This document shows, in pieces, positions 1 through 6,918 of a DNA stretch of 14,002 nucleotides. The DNA comes from Dactylosporangium sp. AC04546 (GTDB taxonomy: Bacteria > Actinomycetota > Actinomycetes > Mycobacteriales > Micromonosporaceae), in the NCBI RefSeq assembly GCF_022095675.1, contig NZ_JAHYSG010000186.1:1-14002 (forward strand), written 5' to 3'. Position 1 is the stretch's first letter. Each line of letters opens with the position of its first letter. A program made the translations under genes and the position numbers. A model generated the notes under the pieces. That model was not told the origin of the DNA. It saw only the letters and a list, made by a program, of their open reading frames with translations, and ran no database searches.

Positions 1-30
1 CGAGCTCTATCAACTGATCACCAAAGGCCA

Positions 31-143
31 GCTTTCAACCGCTTGACATCCATAGGGGCATCAAACTCGCCGTCCGCTTCGAAGCCACCATCACCGTAGC
101 CATCATCAACCAATGGCTCCGAGCCTTACGAAACACGGCCTAG
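31..143 (+). pseudogene. Decayed C-terminal fragment of an IS5-type transposase
   Basis: Translation of 51-143 gives HRGIKLAVRFEATITVAIIN followed by QWLRALRNTA and a TAG stop. This resembles the C-terminal tail of actinobacterial IS5-group transposases, which typically ends 'FNRLK..HRGIATRYDKLAVRFEA...'. The preceding residues AFNRL (31-45) are in another frame, so at least one indel separates them. The five residues expected between 'HRGI' and 'KLAVRFEA' are missing, consistent with a 15-nt deletion. The family match is from memory of the family's tail, not from a search. No N-terminal part is visible because the window begins here, and I could not identify the terminal inverted repeat. It is a remnant that cannot make an active transposase. 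The match could be weaker than I judge because the fragment is short. Confidence 0.55.
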
Positions 144-164
144 TGCCCTCGAGGGGTGGTGGCG

Positions 165-608
165 ATGACGACCAGGTACACCGCCGTCTGCCGGCTTTCC
201 GGCGGTTGGTGGGCCATCAGCGTGCCTGGGCTCAAGGGCGTACATACGCAGGTGCGGCGCCTGAGTGACGCCGAGGCGATGGCCCGGGACGCGATCGCGT
301 TGTTCCTCGATGTCGATCCCGGTTCGTTCGGTGTGCTGCTCCAGCCCGAGGTGCCCGACGCCGGAGATGTGGTCAGTGCGGCGCTCACGGCCCGGAAGGT
401 CGCTCAGGAAGCGGACCGGGAGGCGGCTACAGCGACTGCCGTAGCGCTCCGTCGCCTGGCCGATCTCGGCATCACCGGCCGGGACGCTGCTCGCTTGCTC
501 AACATCTCACCGCAGCGAGTGTCGCAGTTGAAGAAGAGCGGCTCGGATACCCCAGCTCGAACCCGCAAGAGTGGCCGCCGTGGATCCCGCCGGAGTGCGG
601 AAGTTTAG
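165..608 (+). CDS. HicB-like antitoxin/regulator, orphan (no HicA)
   Basis: This encodes a 147-aa protein. Residues about 3-55 (YTAVCRLSGGWWAISVPGL, then a helix rich in Ala/Asp ending in ALFLDVDPGSF) match the HicB-like fold, which in HicAB systems binds the HicA mRNA interferase. Residues about 98-123 (LADLGITGRDAARLLNISPQ, then RVSQLKK) form a helix-turn-helix suited to DNA binding, and the last 20 residues are strongly basic. ATG 165 is chosen because GAGGGG at 151-156 lies 8 nt upstream; GTG codons at 156 and 159 are alternatives inside or next to that site. No HicA-like ORF lies on either side: upstream is a transposase remnant and downstream is a convergent transporter operon. It may be a stand-alone transcription factor, or an antitoxin that lost its toxin. 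The domain assignment is fairly sure and the role is open. Confidence 0.75.
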   Translation: MTTRYTAVCRLSGGWWAISVPGLKGVHTQVRRLSDAEAMARDAIALFLDVDPGSFGVLLQPEVPDAGDVVSAALTARKVAQEADREAATATAVALRRLADLGITGRDAARLLNISPQRVSQLKKSGSDTPARTRKSGRRGSRRSAEV

Positions 609-615
609 GCCATAC

Positions 616-640
616 GGGGAAGGCGGTTGCCCGCCTCCCC
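616..640. terminator. Hairpin between convergent genes, probable bidirectional terminator
   Basis: GGGG(A)AGGCGG at 616-626 pairs with CCGCCTCCCC at 631-640 around a TTGC loop, giving a 10-bp GC-rich stem with one bulged A. It sits exactly in the 41-bp gap between the convergent HicB-like gene and the permease gene. There is no clear U-tract on either strand, which is common for actinobacterial terminators. Confidence 0.6.
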
Positions 641-649
641 CGCATGGTG

Positions 650-1834
650 TCACGGCGTCTGGAGGGCCTCGGTCGGGGAGAGGCGGGCCGCCTTCGTGGC
701 CGGGTACAGGCCCGCTACCGCGCCGATGAGCAGCGTTGCCGCCACGCCGCCGGCCAGCGCCCACGGTGGGATCACGACGGGCCAGGCCTTGTACGAGGCG
801 TAGCCCGCTGTCACCGCCGCGCCGATCAGGACGCCGCCTGCGCCGCCCAGGGCGGACAGCAGCAGTGATTCGGCCAGGAACTGGGTGCGGATCTGGCCCC
901 GCGTGGCGCCGAGCGCGCGGCGCAGGCCGATCTCCGGGCGGCGCTCCAGGACCGAGATCACCATCGTGTTCGCCACGCCGACGCCGCCGACCAGCAGGGC
1001 CACCGCGCCGACGCCGAGCAGGAGACCCGCGAACGCCTGGCTCGTTGCCTGCTTCGCGGCCAGGGCGTCGGACGGGCGGGACACATCCACCTCGTTCGGC
1101 GCCTCCGGGTTGGCGGTCGCGGCCAGCTTCTCGCGGACCGTGCCCAACTGCGACTCCGCCGAGCGGGTATAGACCGTGGTCGGGTGCTCGTCGAAGTCGA
1201 GCCAACGGGTCGCAGCCGGCCAGCCCATGAGGGCGGCACTGTCCAACTCGGATGCCAGCGCCACCGGGGCGAGAATTCCGATGACCGTGAACCGGACGCC
1301 GCCGATGACGACCTGGGTGTCGGGCCCCGCCGCCCCTATGCCGAGGCGTTCGGCGGCCGCCGCGCCGAGGACGACCGACGGGAACTGCTCCGTGGCCGGG
1401 TTCAGCCACGTGCCGCCGCGCAGGGTCGCGCCGGTGATCGCCAGCAGGTCGGTGCGGGCCGCGTACGCGGCGATGCCGTTGGTCTGGGCCTCGGGGATGT
1501 GCTCCGAGCGGTACACCTTGGCATCGACCCGGCCGATCGCCGAGACCGCCTCGACGGCCGTGATCCGGGCGATCATCGCCTCCGACTCCAGCGGCAGCTC
1601 CGCGTCCTCGCCGAGGATGGTGCGGCCCGGCGCGACGGTGAGCAGGTTGGTGCCCAGCGCCGACAGCGTCCGGTCCAGTTCGGCGCCCGACGAGGACGAG
1701 ATGCCGACGACGGCGACCATCGCGGCGATGCCGATCGCGATGCCCAGCGCCGACAGGAACGCCCGCATCGGCCGGGTGCGCAGGCCTACGCCGCCGACCC
1801 GGACCACGTCGCCGGGGCTGAGCCGGGCGCTCAC
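650..1834 (-). CDS. MacB/FtsX-type ABC transporter permease
   Basis: This 394-aa membrane protein has the MacB-type permease layout. TM1 is at about 24-45, followed by a large extracytoplasmic MacB-PCD-like domain (about 46-270, containing the typical LGTNLLTVAPGR start and an 'RGGTWL...VVLG..AAERLG' core). The C-terminal FtsX domain has TM2 at about 271-296, the conserved cytoplasmic loop ERRPEIGLRRALGATRGQI (about 297-315), TM3 at about 322-345 and TM4 at about 356-377. It ends with the family-typical 'YPATKAARLSPTEAL'. The GTG start at 1834 overlaps the ATPase stop as GTGA, indicating translational coupling. With the ATPase and adaptor it should form an exporter that uses ATP to move or extract substrate at the outer face of the membrane. 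The substrate cannot be read from the sequence; antimicrobial peptides, lipids or macrolides are known cargo of relatives. Confidence 0.93.
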   Translation of the reverse strand: MSARLSPGDVVRVGGVGLRTRPMRAFLSALGIAIGIAAMVAVVGISSSSGAELDRTLSALGTNLLTVAPGRTILGEDAELPLESEAMIARITAVEAVSAIGRVDAKVYRSEHIPEAQTNGIAAYAARTDLLAITGATLRGGTWLNPATEQFPSVVLGAAAAERLGIGAAGPDTQVVIGGVRFTVIGILAPVALASELDSAALMGWPAATRWLDFDEHPTTVYTRSAESQLGTVREKLAATANPEAPNEVDVSRPSDALAAKQATSQAFAGLLLGVGAVALLVGGVGVANTMVISVLERRPEIGLRRALGATRGQIRTQFLAESLLLSALGGAGGVLIGAAVTAGYASYKAWPVVIPPWALAGGVAATLLIGAVAGLYPATKAARLSPTEALQTP

Positions 1835-2505
1835 GTCCGCACCGCCACGGTGTCCTCGACGATATGGCCGTCGCGCATCCGGATCTGCCGGGGCAGGCTG
1901 TCGGCGATCTCCCGGTCGTGGGTGATGACCACGACCGTGGTACCGCCGGCGTGCAGGTCGCGCAGCAGCGCCATCACCCCGGCGCCGGACTGCGAGTCGA
2001 GCGCGCCGGTCGGCTCGTCGGCCAGCAGCAGCGGCGGGCGCCCGGCCACCGCCCGCGCGATGGCGACCCGCTGCTTCTCGCCGCCGGACAGCTCGTGCGG
2101 GTCGTGGTCGACGCGGTGGGCGAGGCCGACCCGCTCCAGCGCCTCAGCTGCCCGCTTTCGCCGCTCGGGGCGGCGCATCCCGGTGTAGAGCAGGCCGTCG
2201 GCGACGTTGTCCAGCGCGCTGGTACCGGCGGCGAGGTGGAACTGCTGGAACACGAACCCGATGCGGGTCGCCCGCAGCTCCGACAGCCGCCGGTCGGAGA
2301 GCCGGGCCACGTCCTGGCCGTCGATGCGGACCGTGCCGGACGTCGGGCGGTCGAGCGTGCCGACGATGTTGAGCATCGTCGACTTCCCCGAGCCCGACGG
2401 GCCAACGATCGCGGTCAACTCACCTTGCTCGATGTGCATCGATACTTCGTCCAGGGCCGTGACGCTCCCGCCGTACAACTTGGAGACCTTCTCCAGGAGG
2501 ATCAT
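1831..2505 (-). CDS. MacB/LolD-type ABC transporter ATP-binding protein
   Basis: This 224-aa nucleotide-binding subunit has every expected motif: Walker A GPSGSGKST (35-43), Q-loop around Gln87/Gln88, signature LSGGE (139-143), Walker B LLLADEP (159-165) with catalytic Glu164, the D-loop GALD (167-170) and the switch His196 (ITH). Length and sequence fit the MacB/LolD/FtsE clade of short ATPases, which pair with FtsX-type permeases. ATG 2505 is chosen because it starts the conserved 'MILLEKVSKLYGG' N-terminus and overlaps the adaptor stop as ATGA; the frame is open much further upstream, but only as the antisense of other coding. The stop overlaps the permease GTG. It hydrolyses ATP in the cytoplasm to drive the adjacent permease. 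Confidence 0.95.
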   Translation of the reverse strand: MILLEKVSKLYGGSVTALDEVSMHIEQGELTAIVGPSGSGKSTMLNIVGTLDRPTSGTVRIDGQDVARLSDRRLSELRATRIGFVFQQFHLAAGTSALDNVADGLLYTGMRRPERRKRAAEALERVGLAHRVDHDPHELSGGEKQRVAIARAVAGRPPLLLADEPTGALDSQSGAGVMALLRDLHAGGTTVVVITHDREIADSLPRQIRMRDGHIVEDTVAVRT

Positions 2506-3551
2506 TTGGGCATCCCGACCGTCGCGCCCTCGGTCAGGCCGTCGCCTGTGATCTCGACCCGGCCGCCGGCGAACAGGCCGGTCTCGACCGGCACGTGGCG
2601 AGTGGTGGCGCCGTCGACGACCTCGACGCCGAAGCCGCCGCCGTCCATCGCCACCAGGGCGGCGACCGGCACGGTGAGCACGTTCTCGCGCTTCGCCGCG
2701 GTGAACGTCACGTCGACCGCCGCCAGCCCGAGGTCGGCCGCCGCCTGCTGGTCGTCGAGCGCGACGAGCGCCTCGATCCGGGTCGTCGGGTCGGCGTTGT
2801 TGCCCTGGCCCGGCTCGATGACCGTGGCGACCTCGGTGACCTTGCCCGGCGTGCGCTTGCCGCCCGGCAGCGTGACCGAGACCGCGGCGCCGGGCTTGGC
2901 GACGGCGCGGTCGGCGACGTCGAGGTCGACGGTGACGACCTTGGTGGTTCCGGTGTACGTCAGGAGCCGCTGGCCCGGCGACGCGGGCTGGCCGACCTCG
3001 GCCTCCAGCGAGTCGACCCGCACGGTCCCGGACGCGAACACGACCCGGCCCAGCTCGACGACGCCCGTCTCGGGCAGGCCGAGGTCCTCCTGCCAGCGCT
3101 CGACGGCGTCGGCGGTCGCGTCGGTGTACTCGTCGTCGACCGTGAAGCCCTGGTAGCCCAGCGCCCGCAGGTTCTGCTCCAGCTGCTGAACGTCCGGGCC
3201 CTCGGCGCCCGGTGCCATTGCGCGATAGGCCGGGACGGTGCCGCTCAGCAGTACCGTGGCCGCGTTGTCCAGCCGGTAGAGCGGATGCCCCGGGGTGACC
3301 TCGGCGCCGGCCGCCGGCAACCACGTGACCGTGCCGGGCTTGCGGGCGGTCGCCGTCAGCGTCGGGCCGTAGCCGAGCTCACCGTCGACGTCGAGGGTCT
3401 CCTGCAGCGTCTGCCTCTTGATCTGCGCGGTGGCCGGTGGCATCGCCTGCGTCTGGCCGGCCTGTTTCGTGTCGCGGTTCGCGGCGGTGAGGGCCGCGGT
3501 ACCGCCGGCGATGACCAGGGCCGCCGCGGTGAGCGCGATGGACCGCCTCAC
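2502..3551 (-). CDS. Membrane-anchored efflux adaptor with internal peptidoglycan-binding domain
   Basis: This 349-aa protein starts at GTG 3551, which overlaps the upstream lipoprotein stop as GTGA. An N-terminal signal/anchor (RRSIALTAAALVIAGGTAAL, about 2-23) is followed by a HlyD/MacA-like biotinyl-lipoyl half (about 40-104, '..GTVTWLPAAGAEVTPGHPLYRLD'). Next comes a PG_binding_1-like three-helix segment (about 112-165, 'GPDVQQLEQNLRALGY...ATADAVERWQEDLGLPETG'). The second lipoyl/beta-barrel half (about 170-290, 'VASGTVRVDSLEAEVGQPAS', then 'VTVDLDVADRAVAKPGAAV') and a membrane-proximal domain (about 290-349) complete it. Such PG-binding adaptors are recurrent partners of MacB-type transporters in actinobacteria. 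It probably links the permease to the cell wall and guides substrate through it. The family call is firm and the function is inferred from context. Confidence 0.88.
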   Translation of the reverse strand: MRRSIALTAAALVIAGGTAALTAANRDTKQAGQTQAMPPATAQIKRQTLQETLDVDGELGYGPTLTATARKPGTVTWLPAAGAEVTPGHPLYRLDNAATVLLSGTVPAYRAMAPGAEGPDVQQLEQNLRALGYQGFTVDDEYTDATADAVERWQEDLGLPETGVVELGRVVFASGTVRVDSLEAEVGQPASPGQRLLTYTGTTKVVTVDLDVADRAVAKPGAAVSVTLPGGKRTPGKVTEVATVIEPGQGNNADPTTRIEALVALDDQQAAADLGLAAVDVTFTAAKRENVLTVPVAALVAMDGGGFGVEVVDGATTRHVPVETGLFAGGRVEITGDGLTEGATVGMPK

Positions 3552-4018
3552 TGCATCTCCTTCGCGCAGGCCTGCTCCGCCGCCTTGAAGTCCGGGTCGT
3601 CGGCGACGCTCTTGTCCAGGCGGATGCCGGTGCCCTCGGGGTCGGGGAACGCCTCGACGCCGTTGTCCCGCATGCACTGGGAGTACTTGCGCATCTTCGC
3701 CTCCTGCTGCGGGTCTTTCGGGCCGTTGCCGTTCATGCCCTGCGGGGCCCACTCGCGGCACGCCTCCATGGCCTTCTGGACCTGCTCCTGGCTGACCGAG
3801 CCGTCGAACTTCATCATCACGCCCTTGCCGGGCTCGGGGTCGGGCACGTTGACGCCGTTCTCCCGCATGCACTGGGCGAACTTCAGCCCCTTCGCGCCCG
3901 GGTCGGCGCTGGCGCTCGGGCTGGGGTTCGTGCCGGCTTCTTCGCCTTTGTCGCCGCAGCCCGCCACGGTGAGTGCGAGGGCGAGCAGGGCCGTCGCGGC
4001 ATACAGGTGTCGTCGCAT
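3548..4018 (-). CDS. Secreted lipoprotein with duplicated 'CMRxNGV' Cys repeat
   Basis: The product is a 156-aa lipoprotein. A signal peptide (MRRHLYAATALLALALTVAGC) ends in lipobox VAGC with the lipidated Cys at about residue 21. An acidic and Ser/Pro linker follows, then two copies of a repeat: 'KFAQCMRENGVNVPDPEP...ACREW' and 'KYSQCMRDNGVEAFPDPEG...ACAKEM'. Each repeat carries one Cys at the start and one at the end, suggesting one disulfide per repeat. Similar 'CMRxNG...FPDP' proteins are common, uncharacterised neighbours of these transporters in actinobacteria. ATG 4018 is supported by GGAG at 4028-4031 (9-nt spacer); an in-frame ATG at 4033 is possible but would put extra charged residues before the signal. 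The gene is first in the operon and overlaps the adaptor gene by GTGA, so it is likely a substrate-binding or sensing component of the exporter. Confidence 0.85.
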   Translation of the reverse strand: MRRHLYAATALLALALTVAGCGDKGEEAGTNPSPSASADPGAKGLKFAQCMRENGVNVPDPEPGKGVMMKFDGSVSQEQVQKAMEACREWAPQGMNGNGPKDPQQEAKMRKYSQCMRDNGVEAFPDPEGTGIRLDKSVADDPDFKAAEQACAKEMQ

Positions 4019-4137
4019 GGTGGGTCGCTCCATTTCGGTCGGTTCGTCCGGCCGCCCATGCAACGCGGTGGCCCGTTTCCGGAGCGTTTGCGCTGGTGAT
4101 AACGCCGGGGAAACACCGCCGGTGGCAATCTTGAGCG
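4019..4137. promoter_or_regulatory. Divergent promoter region of exporter operon and two-component genes
   Basis: This 119-bp gap separates the minus-strand exporter operon from the plus-strand regulator/kinase pair and must hold both promoters. GTTTCC (4075-4080) and GTTTGC (4086-4091) are spaced 11 bp apart, the helical spacing usual for tandem OmpR-family sites. A GGAAAC (4109-4114) is the inverted copy of the first. I saw no convincing -35/-10 pair. Binding by the adjacent response regulator is inference. Confidence 0.4.
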
Positions 4138-4794
4138 ATGCGCGTGCTGGTAGTGGAGGACGAACGGATGCTCGCCGAGGCGATCGCCGAGTGGCTGCGC
4201 GAAGACACGCACGCCGTCGACGTGGCCTTCGACGGCGCGGCGGCGCTGGAGCGCATCGGCGTCAACGACTACGACGTGGTCGTGCTCGACCGCGACCTGC
4301 CCCACGTCCACGGCGACGACGTCTGCCGGACCGTGGTCGGCTCCGGCTCGGCGGCGCGGGTGCTCATGCTGACCGCCGCCGCCGAGATCGGCGACCGCGT
4401 CGCCGGCCTCTCCATCGGCGCCGACGACTACCTGACCAAGCCCTTCGCGTTCCCCGAACTGGCCGCGCGGGTCCTCGCGCTCGGCCGCCGCTCCCGCCCG
4501 CTCGTCCCGCCGGTCCTGCGCCGGGCCGGGATCACACTCGACCCGGCGCGCCGCGAGGTGACCCGCGACGGCCGTTACGTGCCGCTGTCGAAGAAGGAGT
4601 TCGCGGTACTGGCGGAGCTCCTGCGCGCCGACGGCGCGGTGGTGTCGGCCGAGCACCTGCTGGAGAAGGCCTGGGACGAGCACGTCGACCCGTTCACCGG
4701 CGCGGTCCGCCTGACCATCCTCAAGCTGCGCCGTAAGCTCGGCGACCCACCCGTCGTCGAGACCACGCCGGGTGTTGGGTACCGGATCGCATGA
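4138..4794 (+). CDS. OmpR/PhoB-family response regulator
   Basis: This 218-aa two-domain regulator has an N-terminal receiver (about 1-115) with the acidic pocket Glu7/Asp8, the phospho-acceptor Asp51 (VVVLDRDLP), switch Thr79 (LMLTA) and Lys101 (DYLTKPF). The C-terminal OmpR winged helix (about 122-218) includes 'LSKKEFAVLAELLRADGAVV', a recognition-helix segment 'FTGAVRLTILKLRRKLG' and the final wing 'VETTPGVGYRIA'. Its stop overlaps the kinase ATG (ATGA at 4791-4794), so the two are co-translated. Being divergent from the exporter operon, it most probably regulates that operon; this is inference from position. ATG 4138 starts the canonical 'MRVLVVEDE', preceded by only a weak GAG. Confidence 0.95.
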   Translation: MRVLVVEDERMLAEAIAEWLREDTHAVDVAFDGAAALERIGVNDYDVVVLDRDLPHVHGDDVCRTVVGSGSAARVLMLTAAAEIGDRVAGLSIGADDYLTKPFAFPELAARVLALGRRSRPLVPPVLRRAGITLDPARREVTRDGRYVPLSKKEFAVLAELLRADGAVVSAEHLLEKAWDEHVDPFTGAVRLTILKLRRKLGDPPVVETTPGVGYRIA

Positions 4795-6032
4795 GGCCTA
4801 CGCTGCGGCTGCGCCTGACGCTCGTCTACGGCGGCCTGTTCCTGCTCGCCGGCATGGCCCTGCTCGGCGTCACCTACCTGCTGTTCACCAAGCAGCTCAC
4901 CGACTCGATCGGCGGCTACCTCCCCGACGAGCCCGGCATGGACCGTCAGGTGATGATCCTCCGCCGGGACGGCGAGACCCTGACCGGCGAGGCCGCCATG
5001 GAGTGGATGCGCCGCCAGCAGGCCGACCTGCGCGACGCGGCGACGAAATCGCTGCTCACCCAGGGCGCGATCGCGCTGGCCCTGGTCGGCGCCGCCGCGG
5101 CCGCGTCCGGCTGGTTGGTCGCCGGCCGCATGCTGGCCCCGCTGCACCGGGTGACCGCCACCGCCCGCCGTATCGCCGCCGCACCGGCCACGGACCGCAG
5201 CCTGCAGCAGCGCATCGACCTGCACGGCCCGCTGGACGAGGTGAAGGAGCTGGCGGACACGTTCGACCGGATGGTGGAGCGCTTGGATCACGCCTTCGAC
5301 GGCCAGCGCCGCTTCGTCGCCAACGCGTCGCACGAGCTGCGCACCCCGCTGACCCTGAACCGCGCCCTCGTCGAGCTGGCGATGCACCGCCGAACCGCCT
5401 CGCCGGACGTCATACAGCTGGGCGAGAGCCTGCTGGAGATCAACGCCCGCCACGAGCGGCTCATTTCGGGCCTGCTGCTACTGGCCCGGGCCGATCACGA
5501 GATCGCCGACCGCTCGCCGGTCGACCTGGCCGACGTGGTCAGCCACGTGGTGGCCCAGACGAAGGCCGAGGCCGCCGAGGCGAGCGTGGAAGTCACGGAG
5601 GATTCGGGTGCCGCCCCGACTTTTGGCGACGCCCTGCTGCTGGAACGCCTGGTGCACAACCTCGTCGAGAACGGCGTCCGCCACAACGTCCCGGACGGCT
5701 GGGTCCACGTGGTCAGCCGAGTCGCGTCCGGCGGCGGCGCGTCGGGCGGCGGCGCGTCGGGCGGCGGCGCGTTGGCTGGTGGGGCTTCGGGTGGTGGGGT
5801 GGAGCTGGAGGTCAGCAACAGCGGCCCGGTGGTCCCGCCCTACGACGTCCCGGCCCTGTTCGAGCCGTTCCGCCGCCTGGGCCCCGAACGCCTGGTGACC
5901 GCCAAGGGCTCCGGCCTGGGCCTGTCGATCGTCCGCTCGGTGGCCCGAGCCCACGGCGGCGACGTCCAGGCGGTCCCCCGCGAGGGCGGCGGACTGATCG
6001 TCACGGTCCGCCTGCCGCGAGCTCCTGGGTAG
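4791..6032 (+). CDS. Sensor histidine kinase with Gly/Ser repeat insertion
   Basis: This 413-aa membrane kinase has TM1 at about 9-32, a short extracytoplasmic region (about 33-88) and TM2 at about 90-112. A HAMP domain (about 113-166) follows, then the HisKA H-box FVANASHELRTPLT with phospho-His181. The HATPase domain shows the N-box ERLVHNLVENGVRHN (285-299; Asn290 and Asn294), a G1-like NSGPVVPP (343-350), an F-box LFEPFRRLG (356-364) and G2 GSGLGLSI (373-380). The usual DxGxG G1 motif is replaced by SNSGP, as in some actinobacterial kinases of this class. Residues 312-336 are five ASGGG-like units inserted before G1. Its stop lies inside the tail of the convergent membrane-protein gene. 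It should phosphorylate the adjacent regulator in response to an envelope signal, possibly a substrate of the exporter. Confidence 0.94.
   Translation: MRPTLRLRLTLVYGGLFLLAGMALLGVTYLLFTKQLTDSIGGYLPDEPGMDRQVMILRRDGETLTGEAAMEWMRRQQADLRDAATKSLLTQGAIALALVGAAAAASGWLVAGRMLAPLHRVTATARRIAAAPATDRSLQQRIDLHGPLDEVKELADTFDRMVERLDHAFDGQRRFVANASHELRTPLTLNRALVELAMHRRTASPDVIQLGESLLEINARHERLISGLLLLARADHEIADRSPVDLADVVSHVVAQTKAEAAEASVEVTEDSGAAPTFGDALLLERLVHNLVENGVRHNVPDGWVHVVSRVASGGGASGGGASGGGALAGGASGGGVELEVSNSGPVVPPYDVPALFEPFRRLGPERLVTAKGSGLGLSIVRSVARAHGGDVQAVPREGGGLIVTVRLPRAPG
5724..5798 (+). repeat. Five 15-nt tandem repeats coding for ASGGG units
   Basis: Units begin at 5724, 5739, 5754, 5769 and 5784. The first three are nearly identical (GCGTCSGGCGGCGGC type). 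The last two have drifted to T/G-ending codons and, in unit 4, to ALAGG. The repeat is in frame in the kinase gene and gives a flexible Gly/Ser loop in the ATPase domain. Confidence 0.85.
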
Positions 6033-6918
6033 TCCCGCGCGCCGGCTCGCCCGCTGCTTGACGCCTACGCCCGAGCACCGCGCCCAACGCGAAGCCGGCG
6101 AAGATCAGATAGAACAGCGGGTCGAGCTCGACGACGTCGGTCACGACGAACATGTCCGGCCACGGGGTCAGCCCCAGGTCCTGGCCGGTGAGCACCACGA
6201 ACAGCCACAGCGGCGCCCCCAGGACGTCCGGGTTGTCGACGGTCGTCACGACGGAGACGATCGTCGCCACGTCGGCCACCACGACCGCACCGCCGACGGC
6301 TAACCACCACGCCGAACGCCGCCGACCCGACCGCGCCAGATGCCCGGCCCAGGCAAGCAGGATCGCGAGCCCGCTGAAGAACAGCACGAATCCCGGCACG
6401 TGCGTGTCGAACTTCTTGGCGACCACGACGAAGAGGATGAACAGGACCGCCAGCGGAGGAACGGTCACCGCCGCGACGAGCGTCACCGACCGGTAGGGCC
6501 GGCCCCACGAGCGGCCGAGCCGAGCGAACAGCAGCGCCGAGGCGAAGCAGAGCCCCGTGACGAGCGGCATCTGCAGGTCCATCGGGTCGATCCCACCCTC
6601 GACGTACGGCACCCGGTCCACCACCGCCCTCATGGCGTACAGGCTCGCGAAGAGCAGCGCGATCCCGGCGAGCGGCGCGACGAGCACGACCCGGGCAGCG
6701 TGCCAGACCTGGCGCAGTCGCATCCCGGCGGTCACCGGCCGCCGGGCGGGGCGGGCCAGGGCGAGACTTCCGGAATACCGCAGCATCGCCCACGGCCGAC
6801 CGTGCTCGGCCAGCACGTGCAGCTCAGCCGCCCACTCACGGTGCAGCTCGTCGCGGATCGCCGCGGGCCAGCGCCGCACCGCGACCCGCAGCAGCGCCGC
6901 GGCCAGCCGTCCGGTCAC
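6001..6918 (-). CDS. Multi-pass membrane protein coupled to PadR
   Basis: This 305-aa protein starts at GTG 6918 (or GTG 6921), overlapping the padR stop as GTGA. A soluble N-terminal part (about 1-75, 'LLRVAVRRWPAAIRDELHRE', WAAEL...) resembles the short helical prefix found on membrane proteins encoded next to PadR regulators. About six to seven hydrophobic segments follow: about 77-97, 117-133, 145-167, 175-194, 203-225, 234-246 and 267-283. No catalytic motif is visible. The C-terminus is polar, and its coding sequence overlaps the kinase gene tail to tail by 32 bp (6001-6032). In such PadR pairs the membrane protein is usually the target under autoregulation, and some are efflux or stress related. 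The exact function is unknown. Confidence 0.82.
   Translation of the reverse strand: MTGRLAAALLRVAVRRWPAAIRDELHREWAAELHVLAEHGRPWAMLRYSGSLALARPARRPVTAGMRLRQVWHAARVVLVAPLAGIALLFASLYAMRAVVDRVPYVEGGIDPMDLQMPLVTGLCFASALLFARLGRSWGRPYRSVTLVAAVTVPPLAVLFILFVVVAKKFDTHVPGFVLFFSGLAILLAWAGHLARSGRRRSAWWLAVGGAVVVADVATIVSVVTTVDNPDVLGAPLWLFVVLTGQDLGLTPWPDMFVVTDVVELDPLFYLIFAGFALGAVLGRRRQAAGEPARGTTQELAAGGP

Noticed and set aside
736..4736. Long plus-strand open frames opposite the exporter operon
   Set aside because: These are antisense frames typical of high-GC DNA. Their products are Arg/Pro/Gly-rich without domains, whereas the minus-strand frames carry full motif sets.
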